The translations under genes were made by a program, and so were the position numbers. This document shows, piece after piece, positions 17,167 through 26,699 of a DNA stretch of 64,000 nucleotides. Below the pieces are notes generated by a model, which saw only the letters and a program-made list of their open reading frames with translations, searched no databases and was not told the origin of the DNA. The stretch's first letter is position 1; every line of letters starts with the position of its first letter. The stretch spans positions 61,647 to 125,646 of the forward strand of contig NZ_JAAXPA010000025.1 in the NCBI RefSeq assembly GCF_012396235.1, in the 5' to 3' direction. Source of the DNA: Rhodococcus opacus (GTDB taxonomy: Bacteria; Actinomycetota; Actinomycetes; Mycobacteriales; Mycobacteriaceae).

Positions 17167-19488
17167 GTGTCAGCACACCCGGTCGACACCGTCACCGCCG
17201 CCACCGCGACCCCCGACGTCGCACAGCCCTTCAAGGAACTGGGGCTGAAGGACGACGAGTACGCCCGCATCAAGGAGATCCTGGGCCGCCGCCCCACCGA
17301 GGCCGAGCTCGCGATGTACTCGGTGATGTGGAGCGAGCACTGCTCCTACAAGTCGTCCAAGGTGCACCTGAAGTACTTCGGTGAGACCACGACCGACGAG
17401 ATGCGTTCCTCGATGCTCGCGGGCATCGGCGAGAACGCCGGCGTCGTCGACATCGGCGACGGCTGGGCCGTCACGTTCAAGGTCGAGAGCCACAACCATC
17501 CCTCCTACGTCGAGCCCTACCAGGGTGCGGCCACCGGCGTCGGCGGCATCGTCCGCGACATCATGGCCATGGGTGCACGGCCCATCGCGGTCATGGACCA
17601 GCTGCGCTTCGGTGCGGCGGACGCCCCCGACACCCGACGCGTCGTCGACGGTGTGGTGCGCGGAGTCGGCGGCTACGGCAACTCGCTCGGCCTCCCCAAC
17701 GTCGGCGGCGAGACCGTGTTCGACGCGTCGTACGCCGGTAACCCCCTGGTCAACGCCCTGTGCGCCGGCGCGATGCGCGTCGAGGACCTGCACCTCGCGT
17801 TCGCCTCCGGTGCCGGCAACAAGATCATCCTGTTCGGTGCGCGCACCGGCCTCGACGGCATCGGCGGCGTGTCCGTGCTCGCGTCGGAGACGTTCGACGG
17901 CGACGAGAGCGGGGACGAACACGAAGCCGAAGGCGGAGCTGGAGCATCGAAAAGCCGGAAGAAGCTCCCGGCGGTGCAGGTGGGTGACCCGTTCACCGAG
18001 AAGGTGCTCATCGAGTGCTGTCTCGAGCTGTACGCCGCGAAGCTCGTGGTCGGTATCCAGGACCTCGGCGGCGCCGGCCTGTCCTGCGCCACGTCCGAGC
18101 TCGCCGCGGCCGGCGACGGCGGCATGCACATCAACCTCGAGCAGGTCCCGATGCGGGCCACCGGCATGACCGCGGCCGAGGTGCTGTCCAGCGAGTCCCA
18201 GGAACGCATGTGCGCCGTCGTCACCCCCGACAACGTCGACGCGTTCATGGAGGTCTGCAAGAAGTGGGACGTCCTCGCCACCGTCATCGGTGAGGTCACC
18301 GACGGCGAGCGGCTCACCATCTCCTGGCACGGCGAGACCGTAGTCGACGTGCCGCCGCGCACCGTCGCCCACGAGGGCCCGGTGTACGAGCGCCCCGTGC
18401 AGCGTCCCGCGAGCCAGGACGCCCTCGTCGCGAACACCACCGCCGGACTGAAGCGTCCCGAGTCGGCCGACGAACTGAAGGCCACCCTGCTGAAGATGCT
18501 CGCGTCCCCGGCGCTGTGCAGCCGCAAGTGGATCACCGAGCAGTACGACCGCTACGTGCGCGGCAACACGGTCCTGGCCGAGAACGCCGACTCGGGCGTG
18601 ATCCGAGTCGACGAGAAGACGGGACGCGGCATCGCGCTCGCCACCGACGCGTCCGGCCGCTACACCGCGCTCGACCCGTACGCCGGCGCGCAGCTCGCGC
18701 TCGCCGAGGCCTTCCGCAACGTCGCCGTCACCGGCGCCACCCCCAAGGCCGTCAGCAACTGCCTGAACTTCGGGTCCCCCGAGGATCCCGGCGTCATGTG
18801 GCAGTTCCAGCAGGCCGTCCGCGGCCTGGCGGACGGCTGCGCGAAGCTCGGCATCCCCGTCACCGGCGGCAACGTCAGCTTCTACAACCAGACCGGCTCG
18901 ACCCCGATCCTGCCCACCCCGGTGGTGGCCGTGCTCGGCGTCATCGACGACGTGCACCGTCGCATCCCCACCGGTCTCGGACTGGAACCGGGTGAAACGC
19001 TGATCCTGCTCGGCGACACCCGCGACGAGTTCGACGGGTCCATCTGGTCGCAGGTCGAGCACGGTCACCTCGGCGGTGTGCCGCCGAAGGTCGACCTCGA
19101 ACGGGAGCAGTTGCTCGCCGACATCCTCCTGGCGGCGTCCCGCGACGGACTGGTGTCCGCGGCGCACGACCTGTCCGAAGGTGGTCTCGCGCAGACCGTC
19201 GTCGAGGCCGCGCTGGCCGGCGAGACGGGCTGCCGCATCCTGCTTCCCGACGACGCCGACCCGTTCGTCACCCTGTTCTCCGAGTCGTCGGGCCGCGTGC
19301 TCGTCGCGGTCCCGCGCACCGAGGAAACTCGCTTTACCGGTATGTGCACGGCCCGTAATCTCCCGTGGGTGCGCATCGGTGTGGTGGACGAGGGGTCCGA
19401 TTCCGTCGAGGTCCAGGGCCAGTTCTCGGTCTCGCTGGCCGAGCTGCGCACGACGTTCGAGGGAACTCTGCCGGCATTGTTCGGGTGA
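17167..19488 (+). CDS. purL: FGAM synthase subunit PurL
   Basis: ATP-dependent synthetase subunit of FGAM synthase, 773 aa, small (Bacillus-type) PurL. Motifs include the N-terminal EYARIKEILGRRPTEAEL, MWSEHCSYKSSK, VESHNHPS (catalytic His), GAATGVGGIVRDI, DLGGAGLSCATSE and the second-half TGGNVSFYNQTG. Between GVSVLASETF and LPAVQVGDPFTEK is an acidic/basic insert (DGDESGDEHEAEGGAGASKS followed by RKK) that seems longer than in relatives and uses unusual codons. GTG 17167 is the start. It works with PurS and PurQ encoded 7 kb upstream. The abhydrolase gene follows after three bases. Confidence 0.95.
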   Translation: MSAHPVDTVTAATATPDVAQPFKELGLKDDEYARIKEILGRRPTEAELAMYSVMWSEHCSYKSSKVHLKYFGETTTDEMRSSMLAGIGENAGVVDIGDGWAVTFKVESHNHPSYVEPYQGAATGVGGIVRDIMAMGARPIAVMDQLRFGAADAPDTRRVVDGVVRGVGGYGNSLGLPNVGGETVFDASYAGNPLVNALCAGAMRVEDLHLAFASGAGNKIILFGARTGLDGIGGVSVLASETFDGDESGDEHEAEGGAGASKSRKKLPAVQVGDPFTEKVLIECCLELYAAKLVVGIQDLGGAGLSCATSELAAAGDGGMHINLEQVPMRATGMTAAEVLSSESQERMCAVVTPDNVDAFMEVCKKWDVLATVIGEVTDGERLTISWHGETVVDVPPRTVAHEGPVYERPVQRPASQDALVANTTAGLKRPESADELKATLLKMLASPALCSRKWITEQYDRYVRGNTVLAENADSGVIRVDEKTGRGIALATDASGRYTALDPYAGAQLALAEAFRNVAVTGATPKAVSNCLNFGSPEDPGVMWQFQQAVRGLADGCAKLGIPVTGGNVSFYNQTGSTPILPTPVVAVLGVIDDVHRRIPTGLGLEPGETLILLGDTRDEFDGSIWSQVEHGHLGGVPPKVDLEREQLLADILLAASRDGLVSAAHDLSEGGLAQTVVEAALAGETGCRILLPDDADPFVTLFSESSGRVLVAVPRTEETRFTGMCTARNLPWVRIGVVDEGSDSVEVQGQFSVSLAELRTTFEGTLPALFG

Positions 19489-19491
19489 TGA

Positions 19492-21261
19492 ATGGTCGAA
19501 TCGGGGGCATTGGAGAGGGTTGACAGGGGGCCGCGGGAACTCTCGCGGCTGGTTGATCCTGCACTCCTCCACGGTCCCCGACTCGACCGGACCTGGCGTT
19601 TCCTTCGGCTCGATTTCACCGGCATCGCGTTCGCGACGCTATTCTTCTGCTGGTCGCTGACGCCGTCGCTGCTGCCCCGCGACTGGCTGTTCCAGGGGCT
19701 GATCGGCGGCATCAACGCTGCGATCGGTTACACGGTGGGAACGGCGATCGGCTGGCTGGTGCGTCGCTACTTCCTGCGGCACCGGTCGTGGTGGCCGTTG
19801 CCGGAACCCTGGTCCACCGGTCTGCGCGTCGTCGTGACGGTGACGTGCGTGGTCGTGAGCCTCGTGATGCTCGCGTACTCCGCGGCATGGCAGCGTGAGC
19901 TCGCCGCGCTGATGGGGGCAGAGGGCACCACCACCACCGGCTACATCCGCACGGGCGGTCTGAGTCTGCTCGTGGGCGCCGCGATCATCTCGGTGTGGCG
20001 GCTGCTGCGCGAACTGGTGCGGTGGATCGCGGGACGACTCATCCGGCGGTGGCACCTCGCGATCCCGACCGCCACCACCGTCGGCATCCTCATCGTGACG
20101 GTGCTGTTCTTCCTGCTCGTCGACGGTGTTCTGATGCGCGGCGTCTACGCCGCCACGAATGCGGCGTTCAGCCTGCAGAATTCGACCACCCGCGACAGCG
20201 TCGAGCAACCACTCGACCCGGAGAAGTCCGGCAGCCCCGAGTCGCTGGCACCCTGGGACACCCTCGGGTACGAGGGCCGGAACTTCGTGTCCCGAGGGCT
20301 CGACGCCGACGAACTCACGGCAGCCAACGGCACACCGGCCAAGGACCCCATCCGGGTCTACGCCGGACTCGAGACCGCCGAGGACCCGGACGCGCGCATG
20401 GACGTCGTCATCGACGAACTCGAGCGGACCGGCGCGTTCCAGCGAAAGGTCCTCGTCGTCATCCCCACCACCGGCACCGGTTGGGTCAATCCGACTGCGG
20501 CGCAAGCGATCGAGTTGGTCCATAACGGTGACACGGCATTGGTCGCCAGCCAGTACTCGTTCCTGCCGAGTTGGATCTCGTTCCTCGCCGACCGTGAGAA
20601 GGCCGCGGAGGCGGGGAAGAAACTGATCGACCGCGTGCACGAGCGGTGGTTGCAGGAACCCGAGGCGACGCGACCCAAGCTGCTCGTCTACGGCGAAAGT
20701 CTCGGCACCCAGGCGGGGGAGGGTGCCTTCGGCACGCTGAGCGACATCCGGCAGACCGTCGACGGCGTGTTGTGGGTCGGACCGCCCAACTCGAACCGCC
20801 TGTGGGGGCAGCTGATCCAGCGTCGCGATCCCGGCACTCCCGAGGTCGACCCCGAGTACTCGGCAGGTCTGGTGGTGCGGTTCGCCGACGACTCCGCCGA
20901 CATGGTCGACGACACCGGCGAGTGGTTGTCGCCGCGCATCCTGTACGTCCAGCACCCGTCGGATCCCGTCGTGTGGTGGTCGCCCGACCTCGCGTTCACC
21001 CGGCCCGACTGGTTGAAGGAACCACCGGGCGAGGATCGTTCGCCGTCCATGAAGTGGTTTCCGTTCGTGACGTTCTGGCAGGTGTCCGCCGACCTCACCA
21101 ACGCCGCAGGCGTGCCGGATGGGCACGGCCACAATTACGGGACACTCGTCCTCGACGGCTGGATCACGGTCGCCCAGCCCGAGGGGTGGACGCCCGTCGA
21201 CACCGAACGCGTCCGGTCCACTCTCGAATCCCTTGCCGGGACAGAGGGTCCGGAGAAGTGA
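19492..21261 (+). CDS. Membrane-anchored alpha/beta hydrolase (Abhydrolase_9 type)
   Basis: 589-aa membrane protein with about five N-terminal transmembrane helices (first near residues 42-65, last IPTATTVGILIVTVLFFLLVDG) and a C-terminal hydrolase domain on one side of the membrane. The nucleophile elbow is VYGESLGTQAGEG, with WVGPPNSNRLW and a late His in DGHGHNYG. This matches the actinobacterial alpha/beta-hydrolase family 9 (N-terminal membrane domain plus hydrolase); substrate unknown, perhaps envelope lipid esters. It starts four bases after purL ends and overlaps the next gene by GTGA, so it belongs to the purL transcript. Confidence 0.85.
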   Translation: MVESGALERVDRGPRELSRLVDPALLHGPRLDRTWRFLRLDFTGIAFATLFFCWSLTPSLLPRDWLFQGLIGGINAAIGYTVGTAIGWLVRRYFLRHRSWWPLPEPWSTGLRVVVTVTCVVVSLVMLAYSAAWQRELAALMGAEGTTTTGYIRTGGLSLLVGAAIISVWRLLRELVRWIAGRLIRRWHLAIPTATTVGILIVTVLFFLLVDGVLMRGVYAATNAAFSLQNSTTRDSVEQPLDPEKSGSPESLAPWDTLGYEGRNFVSRGLDADELTAANGTPAKDPIRVYAGLETAEDPDARMDVVIDELERTGAFQRKVLVVIPTTGTGWVNPTAAQAIELVHNGDTALVASQYSFLPSWISFLADREKAAEAGKKLIDRVHERWLQEPEATRPKLLVYGESLGTQAGEGAFGTLSDIRQTVDGVLWVGPPNSNRLWGQLIQRRDPGTPEVDPEYSAGLVVRFADDSADMVDDTGEWLSPRILYVQHPSDPVVWWSPDLAFTRPDWLKEPPGEDRSPSMKWFPFVTFWQVSADLTNAAGVPDGHGHNYGTLVLDGWITVAQPEGWTPVDTERVRSTLESLAGTEGPEK

Positions 21262-21902
21262 GCAGGCTCGCCTCCGTTGCCGGTGCGGCGGCGGCCGTGC
21301 TGTGGAACAACGTGGTGTTGCCCGGTTCGGGGCTCGGCCCGTACGGGCGGGCCGTCGCGGGAGGTGCGCTCGGACTGTCGGTCGTGGGAGCAGCGCGCGC
21401 CGCGGGGTACGGCGTCGACGAACTCGGCCTGTCCGCGTCGAAGGCCCGGTCCGGGCTGCGATACGGCGCCCTGGCATCGGTGGTCCCGCTCGCCGGATAC
21501 ACGATCACGCTGAGCGTGCCCACACTGCGCAGGCGTGTGCCGGCGGGCGACGGCGTCACCGATTTCGCCGGCTGGGTGGGGTTCCGGATCCCGGTGGGGA
21601 CCGTGGCGCACGAGGAACTGCTGTTCCGCAGCGTCCTGTCCGCGATGCTGCGACGGGCCTGGCCGCCCCCGACGGCCTACGTTCTGCACGCCGCAACGTT
21701 CGGGCTGTGGCACGTGCGCGCTGCCCGGATCGCCGGTGACCGCGTCACCGCGAGCGTTCTGCTCACCGGGTCCGCCGCGTGGCTGTTCGAGTGGTTGCGT
21801 CGACGCAGCGGCAGCGTCGTAGCCCCTGCACTGCTGCACCTTTCGGTCAATGTCGGTGGGGCGGTGGCCGCCGAGGTCGCGCGGGCCCGCACAGTAGATT
21901 GA
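21258..21902 (+). CDS. CPBP-family intramembrane glutamic endopeptidase
   Basis: 214-aa polytopic protein of the CAAX protease/bacteriocin-processing family. The catalytic motifs are VAHEELLFRSVLSAML (EExxxR) and HAATFGLWHVR (FxxxH), with a late H in LLHLSVN. It would cleave within the membrane; the target is unknown. The GTG at 21258 overlaps the stop codon of the preceding hydrolase gene (GTGA). It ends four bases before the next gene. Confidence 0.88.
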   Translation: MSRLASVAGAAAAVLWNNVVLPGSGLGPYGRAVAGGALGLSVVGAARAAGYGVDELGLSASKARSGLRYGALASVVPLAGYTITLSVPTLRRRVPAGDGVTDFAGWVGFRIPVGTVAHEELLFRSVLSAMLRRAWPPPTAYVLHAATFGLWHVRAARIAGDRVTASVLLTGSAAWLFEWLRRRSGSVVAPALLHLSVNVGGAVAAEVARARTVD

Positions 21903-21906
21903 GCGT

Positions 21907-22293
21907 ATGCCGTCGCGCCGAGCCGTAGATCCCGCCGAACTGAGGGCCGCCGTACTCGAGGTCGGTCCGTGGCTGCGCGGCGATTCGGAGGAGAAACCGT
22001 CCCGCACCCAGCTGGCCGCGGCGGTCCGGCTCAGCGCGCGGACGCTCGAGCAGGTCGCGCCCGGTTCGAGCGTGGAGGTGCGGGTTCCGCCGTTCGTCGC
22101 GGTCCAGTGCATCGAGGGCCCGCGGCATACCCGCGGCACCCCGCCCAACGTCGTGGAGACCGACCCCCGGACGTGGCTGCTGCTGGTGACGGGACTGCTG
22201 GAGTTCGACAGCGCGACCGCCGACGGCGGAGTGTCGGTGTCGGGAAGTCGCGCCGGCGAGATCGCCCATTGGCTGCCGCTGCTACGCGTATAG
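21907..22293 (+). CDS. SCP-like (sterol carrier fold) small protein, Rv0807-like
   Basis: 128-aa cytoplasmic protein of the bacterial SCP-ortholog group that sits upstream of purF in mycobacteria. It shows AVRLSARTLEQVAPGSSVEVRVPPFVAVQCIEGPRHTRGTPPNVVETDPRTWLLLVTG in pieces: a lipid-carrier-like beta/alpha layout with a conserved RHTRGTPPNVVE stretch. The function is unknown. The ATG at 21907 follows the CPBP gene by four bases. The stop codon is directly abutted by the stop of the minus-strand pseudogene. Confidence 0.8.
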   Translation: MPSRRAVDPAELRAAVLEVGPWLRGDSEEKPSRTQLAAAVRLSARTLEQVAPGSSVEVRVPPFVAVQCIEGPRHTRGTPPNVVETDPRTWLLLVTGLLEFDSATADGGVSVSGSRAGEIAHWLPLLRV

Positions 22294-23249
22294 CTAGCCC
22301 AGCCACAACGAGCGGGTGCGCGGCAGGCCGCTCGACCCGTCGTCGGACGGGCGCACGGCCAGTACCTGATGGATCGTCAGCCGGCCCTTCTCCTCGAACC
22401 CCAGGGCGCTGGCCGCGAGGTACAGCAACCAGGTGCGGGTCCGCTCCGCGCCGGCGAGCCGGATCGCGTCGTCCCAGGAGTCGCGCAGTCTGCCCACCCA
22501 CGCCCGCAGCGTGAGTACGTAGTGCTCCCGGAGGGCCTCGACGTCGCGCACCTCGAGTCCGGCGCGCTGGAACGCGTCGATCGTTCTGCTCAGCGGCAGC
22601 ACCTCGCCGTCCGGGAAGATGTAGTTCTCGATCAACCCCGACGAGTTGCCGGTGCCGGTCAGCGACCGGACCGAGGCGATGGCGTGGTTGAGCTCCCGAT
22701 CGCACCGGGGTCGCCGGATCGCTGGTCCCAGTACCCGCAGGAGTAGACCATCGTCGGCCCGAGGAACAGGCAGTAGAAATCGTTGCCGACGTCGTAGTGA
22801 TGTGAGACCGAGGACGCGTCGCGCGCCTTGCTGTGCTTGGGACCGCGGCGCCGGGCCACCTCCACCGACGGCGGTGCCGGACGGAGGCCGAGGCCCCCGA
22901 GCCGGACGAACGTCGACAGCGACTTCAGGATGGTGCCGCGGTCGGATCCGCGGACGCCGAGTGTCCCCAGCCGGTCGACGAGATCCGGAAGCGTCAGCAG
23001 CCGGAAGACGTCGCCCTCGATCTCGAGGTCACCGGACACGTAGGCGCGGACGAGACCGAGTTCGTTCGGCGACCACAGCACCCGCCGGATGGCCCGGCGG
23101 TTGCGGAAGACGATGGTGACGTCCGAGTCGGGGCCGGCCTCCGAGCCGTCCCAGCAGCGAACGTGCACGGGAATGGGGATGCCCATCGCACCTTCGAACG
23201 CGCTCAGCAGGCGTTCTGCGGCGGTCGGGGCCGTGCTGCGGACGTCCAT
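22294..23249 (-). pseudogene. Cyclopropane-fatty-acid synthase-like gene with internal deletion
   Basis: The 5' part (from ATG 23249) encodes a normal N-terminal domain ending in SSVSHHYDVGNDFYCLFLGP and MVYSCGYWDQ. The 3' part resumes with ELNHAIASVRSL, then IENYIFPDGEVLPLS, REHYVLTLRAWVGRLRDSWD and the family C-terminus HQVLAVRP. The SAM-binding core (the LDVGCGWG region through the catalytic segment, roughly 110 residues) is absent, and the two parts are in different frames, joined near 22690-22700. The remaining length is 956 bases against about 1270 expected. It should be inactive. Convergent with the SCP-like gene and divergent from purF. Confidence 0.88.
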
Positions 23250-23422
23250 CGGAAAAGCCCCCGCTCTGTGGTTCGAGGACGCTGATCGATACCGAAACCA
23301 ACCTATTTCCGGCTGTCCGTCCGGGAGTCGGGCCGGTTCGATCGGCACCGTGGGGGAAGCGACGGCGCAGGGCACGTAGACTGACCTTGCCCCTCACACG
23401 CCCATCCCCAGGGAGCACCCCG

Positions 23423-25006
23423 GTGACCAGAGCCGATCTGTCGGTCCACAGTCCTAATCTTCTCTCTTCGAACCCGTCCGACGAGGACGAGAACGAGCCC
23501 CGCGAGGAATGCGGAGTCTTCGGCGTCTGGGCGCCGGGAGAGGATGTGGCGAAACTCACCTACTACGGACTTTATGCTCTGCAACACCGTGGGCAGGAAG
23601 CGGCGGGCATCGCCGTCGCCGACGGTTCGCAGGTGCTGGTCTTCAAGGATCTCGGGTTGGTCAGCCAGGTGTTCGACGAGCAGACCCTGGCAGCGATGCC
23701 GGGCCACGTCGCCGTCGGCCACTGTCGCTACTCCACCACGGGATCGACCACGTGGGAGAACGCGCAGCCGATCTTCCGGACCACCGCCGCGGGCAGCGGC
23801 ATCGCCCTCGGGCACAACGGCAACCTCGTCAACACGGCGGAGCTGGCGCAGCGCGCCCGTGAAGCCGGACTGGTCAACGACAAGCGTCCCGGCGGCGCCA
23901 CGTCCGACTCGGACGTCGTCGGCGCCCTCCTCGCGCACGCCGCCGCCGACAGCACCATCGAGCAGGCAGCCATGAAGCTCCTGCCGACACTGCGCGGCGC
24001 GTTCTGCCTCACCTTCATGGACGAGCACACGCTCTACGCGGCCCGCGACCCGCACGGGATCCGCCCGCTGTGCCTCGGACGCCTGGACCGCGGCTGGGTC
24101 GTCGCCAGCGAGACGGCCGCACTCGACATCGTCGGCGCGTCCTTCGTCCGCGACATCGAGCCCGGCGAACTGCTCGCCATCGACGCCGACGGCGTCCGCT
24201 CCTCCCGCTTCGCGAACCCCGAGCCCAAGGGCTGCGTGTTCGAGTACGTGTACCTGGCTCGTCCGGACAGTGTCATCGCCGGACGTTCGGTGCACTCCAC
24301 CCGCGTCGAGATCGGCCGTCGCCTCGCCACCGAACACCCCGCCGAGGGCGACCTCGTCATCCCGGTCCCCGAATCGGGCACTCCGGCCGCGGTCGGTTAC
24401 GCGCAGGGGTCGGGCATTCCGTACGGCCAGGGTCTGATGAAGAACGCCTACGTGGGCCGCACCTTCATCCAGCCGTCGCAGACGATCCGCCAGCTCGGTA
24501 TCCGCCTCAAGCTCAACCCGCTCAAGGAAGTCATCCGCGGCAAGCGCCTCGTGGTGGTGGACGATTCGATCGTCCGCGGCAACACCCAGCGCGCGCTCAT
24601 CCGGATGCTCCGCGAGGCCGGCGCACTGGAGATCCATGTCCGCATCGCGTCGCCGCCGGTCAAGTGGCCCTGCTTCTACGGCATCGACTTCGCCTCGCCG
24701 GCCGAGCTGATCGCCAACGGTGCGGGCGGCGGTGGCGAGCCCGGCAGCTTCGACGAGATGCTCGAAGGGGTGCGCCGTTCCATCGGCGCCGACACCCTCG
24801 GCTACATCTCCACCGAAGGCATGATCGCCGCCACCGAGCAGCCTGCGACGCGACTGTGCGCGGCCTGCTTCGACGGCACGTACCCCATCGCGCTCCCCAC
24901 GGAGACGTCGATCGGAAAGAACGTTCTCGAGGGAATGCTCGAGAGCGCGGCAGGCGGTCCCGCGACGCGGGAGAACGACAACGCGAACGCCCTCAGTCGG
25001 CCGTAG
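23423..25006 (+). CDS. purF: Amidophosphoribosyltransferase
   Basis: First committed enzyme of purine synthesis; 527 aa. A propeptide of 29 residues precedes the catalytic nucleophile Cys30 (EECGVFGVWAPG), as in Bacillus-type enzymes that are processed and carry an Fe-S cluster; WPCFYGIDF and CAACFDG supply the usual cluster cysteines. Glutaminase motifs: ALQHRGQEAAGI, GHCRYSTTGS, GHNGNLVN. The PRPP-binding loop is VVVDDSIVRGNTQ. The start is GTG 23423, with CAGGGAG upstream; the longer frame from 23387 has no ribosome site. purM follows 120 bases downstream. Confidence 0.96.
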   Translation: MTRADLSVHSPNLLSSNPSDEDENEPREECGVFGVWAPGEDVAKLTYYGLYALQHRGQEAAGIAVADGSQVLVFKDLGLVSQVFDEQTLAAMPGHVAVGHCRYSTTGSTTWENAQPIFRTTAAGSGIALGHNGNLVNTAELAQRAREAGLVNDKRPGGATSDSDVVGALLAHAAADSTIEQAAMKLLPTLRGAFCLTFMDEHTLYAARDPHGIRPLCLGRLDRGWVVASETAALDIVGASFVRDIEPGELLAIDADGVRSSRFANPEPKGCVFEYVYLARPDSVIAGRSVHSTRVEIGRRLATEHPAEGDLVIPVPESGTPAAVGYAQGSGIPYGQGLMKNAYVGRTFIQPSQTIRQLGIRLKLNPLKEVIRGKRLVVVDDSIVRGNTQRALIRMLREAGALEIHVRIASPPVKWPCFYGIDFASPAELIANGAGGGGEPGSFDEMLEGVRRSIGADTLGYISTEGMIAATEQPATRLCAACFDGTYPIALPTETSIGKNVLEGMLESAAGGPATRENDNANALSRP

Positions 25007-25126
25007 GCCGGTACATCGGGATCCGGCCGGAGAACGTACTCCGGTACCGTAAGGACGCAATCACAGCACTCGATTGCCCGACCGACACGATTTTGACGAG
25101 CAACAGAAGGCTGGAGTAACAACCAC

Positions 25127-26206
25127 ATGACCGAGGATCCGACAAGTCGCCCTGGCGCGTCCTACGCCGCCGCAGGAGTGGACATCGCCGCAGGCGATCG
25201 GGCGGTGGAACTCTTCGCTCCCTTGGCCAAGCGCGCCAGCCGTCCCGAGGTTCTCGGTGGTCTCGGTGGATTCGCGGGTCTGTTCTCGCTCAAGGGTGAC
25301 TACAAGGAACCGCTGCTCGCGGCGTCCACGGACGGTGTGGGCACCAAGCTCGCCGTCGCTCAGGCACTCGACAAGCACGACACCGTGGGCCTCGACCTGG
25401 TCGCGATGGTCGTCGACGACCTCGTCGTCTGCGGTGCCGAGCCACTGTTCCTGCAGGACTACATCGCCGTCGGGCGAGTCGTCCCGGAGCGTGTCGCCGA
25501 ACTCGTCAGCGGTATCGCCGAAGGCTGCATCCAGGCCGGGTGCGCGCTGCTCGGTGGCGAGACGGCGGAGCACCCCGGTGTGATGGCGGACGGCGACTAC
25601 GACTTGTCCGCGACCGGCGTCGGTGTGGTCGAAGCCGACCAGGTGCTGGGGCCCGACCGGGTCCGTCCCGGCGACGTCGTGATCGCCATGGGTTCGTCCG
25701 GACTGCATTCCAACGGTTACTCGCTGGCCCGCAAGGTCCTGCTCGAGATCGACCACATGAGCCTGACGGCGCACGTCGACGAGTTCGGCCGCACCTTGGG
25801 CGAGGAGATGCTCGAGCCCACGAAGATCTACGCCAAGGACTGCCTGGCCCTCGCCGCCGAGACGGACGTGCGCACGTTCTGCCACGTCACCGGCGGTGGA
25901 CTGGCCAACAACCTCGCCCGGGTCATGCCGAAGGGGCTGGTCGCCGAACTCGACCGCGGTACCTGGAGCCCCGCTCCGATCTTCGCGATGATCGCGCAGC
26001 GCGGACGCGTGGAGCGGGCCGAGATGGAGCAGACGTTCAACATGGGCGTCGGCATGGTCGCGATCGTGGCGCCCGAGGACGTCGATCGTGCCCTGGCCGT
26101 CCTGACGGCGCGCCACATCGACTGCTGGACGCTGGGCAGCATCAAGAAGTCGCACGACGTGTCGGCCGAGCGCGCAATTCTCGCCGGCGATCACCCGAGG
26201 TTCTAG
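25127..26206 (+). CDS. purM: AIR synthetase (phosphoribosylformylglycinamidine cyclo-ligase)
   Basis: Catalyses ATP-dependent ring closure of FGAM to aminoimidazole ribonucleotide; 359 aa, the standard length. Motifs: SYAAAGVDIAAGDRAVELF, AASTDGVGTKLAVAQ, GLDLVAMVVDDLVVCGAEPLF, GCALLGGETAEHPG and the late HVTGGGLANNLARVMP. ATG 25127 has GGAG upstream. It lies with purF in the order known for mycobacteria and is closed by a strong bidirectional hairpin. Confidence 0.96.
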   Translation: MTEDPTSRPGASYAAAGVDIAAGDRAVELFAPLAKRASRPEVLGGLGGFAGLFSLKGDYKEPLLAASTDGVGTKLAVAQALDKHDTVGLDLVAMVVDDLVVCGAEPLFLQDYIAVGRVVPERVAELVSGIAEGCIQAGCALLGGETAEHPGVMADGDYDLSATGVGVVEADQVLGPDRVRPGDVVIAMGSSGLHSNGYSLARKVLLEIDHMSLTAHVDEFGRTLGEEMLEPTKIYAKDCLALAAETDVRTFCHVTGGGLANNLARVMPKGLVAELDRGTWSPAPIFAMIAQRGRVERAEMEQTFNMGVGMVAIVAPEDVDRALAVLTARHIDCWTLGSIKKSHDVSAERAILAGDHPRF

Positions 26207-26265
26207 GGTCGGTCGCCGTCTGTCGGAACGGGGCGAGCTAGTGGCCCCGACCGGCTGAAGATGTG

Positions 26266-26303
26266 GAAATGAGGGGGAGCCGGTGTCGGCTCCCCCTCAT
26301 TTC
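26266..26303. terminator. Bidirectional terminator between purM and the DUF3073 gene
   Basis: GAAATGAGGGGGAGCCG (26266-26282) pairs perfectly with CGGCTCCCCCTCATTTC (26287-26303) around a GTGT loop: a 17-bp stem between convergent genes, with short T/A runs at the stem base. Confidence 0.85.
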
Positions 26304-26317
26304 GTTGTCTTCAGATC

Positions 26318-26518
26318 TCAGCGCCGCCAGTCGTCGTCGTCCTCCCGGGAGTGACCCTCCCTGTCGGCACGCTGGTCAGCGAAGACCTCGTCCCGATGCG
26401 AGTTGGACGACCCACCTGAGAGCTCTCGTTGCAGGCTGTCAAAATCCGTGGTCGGTACGCTGTACTTCAGCTCGCGTGCAACCTTGGTCTGCTTTGCCTT
26501 AGCCCGGCCGCGGCCCAT
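26318..26518 (-). CDS. DUF3073 small protein (Rv0810c-like)
   Basis: 66-aa hydrophilic protein. MGRGRAKAKQTKVARELKYS is the hallmark N-terminus of actinobacterial DUF3073, followed by a short conserved FDSLQREL and an acidic/basic tail ending DDDDWRR. The start is ATG 26518, with GAGGGGG upstream; the longer frame is not homologous. The function is unknown; the basic N-terminus suggests nucleic-acid or ribosome binding (inference). It is convergent with purM as in M. tuberculosis. Confidence 0.9.
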   Translation of the reverse strand: MGRGRAKAKQTKVARELKYSVPTTDFDSLQRELSGGSSNSHRDEVFADQRADREGHSREDDDDWRR

Positions 26519-26699
26519 GGCTGACCCCCTCGCGCTTTCGCGGGGCGGCCTGGGGAATTTGGCGGCCCCGTTTGAGTGTGTAAGTTCCTGCCCCACACTC
26601 TAGCGTGGAAAAGTCCCTCGCGCTTCCATCCACACCCCGAAGCGGTGTCGGTTTAGTCTCACCGGGCTCGCGAGCTGCCCCGATGCCGGTATTTCGCCT

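Noticed and set aside
17170..19572. An 800-codon open frame antisense to purL
   Set aside because: High-GC coding DNA leaves long antisense frames open. The product is low-complexity (His/Asp/Arg/Gly-rich) with no domain, while the + frame is a clear PurL.
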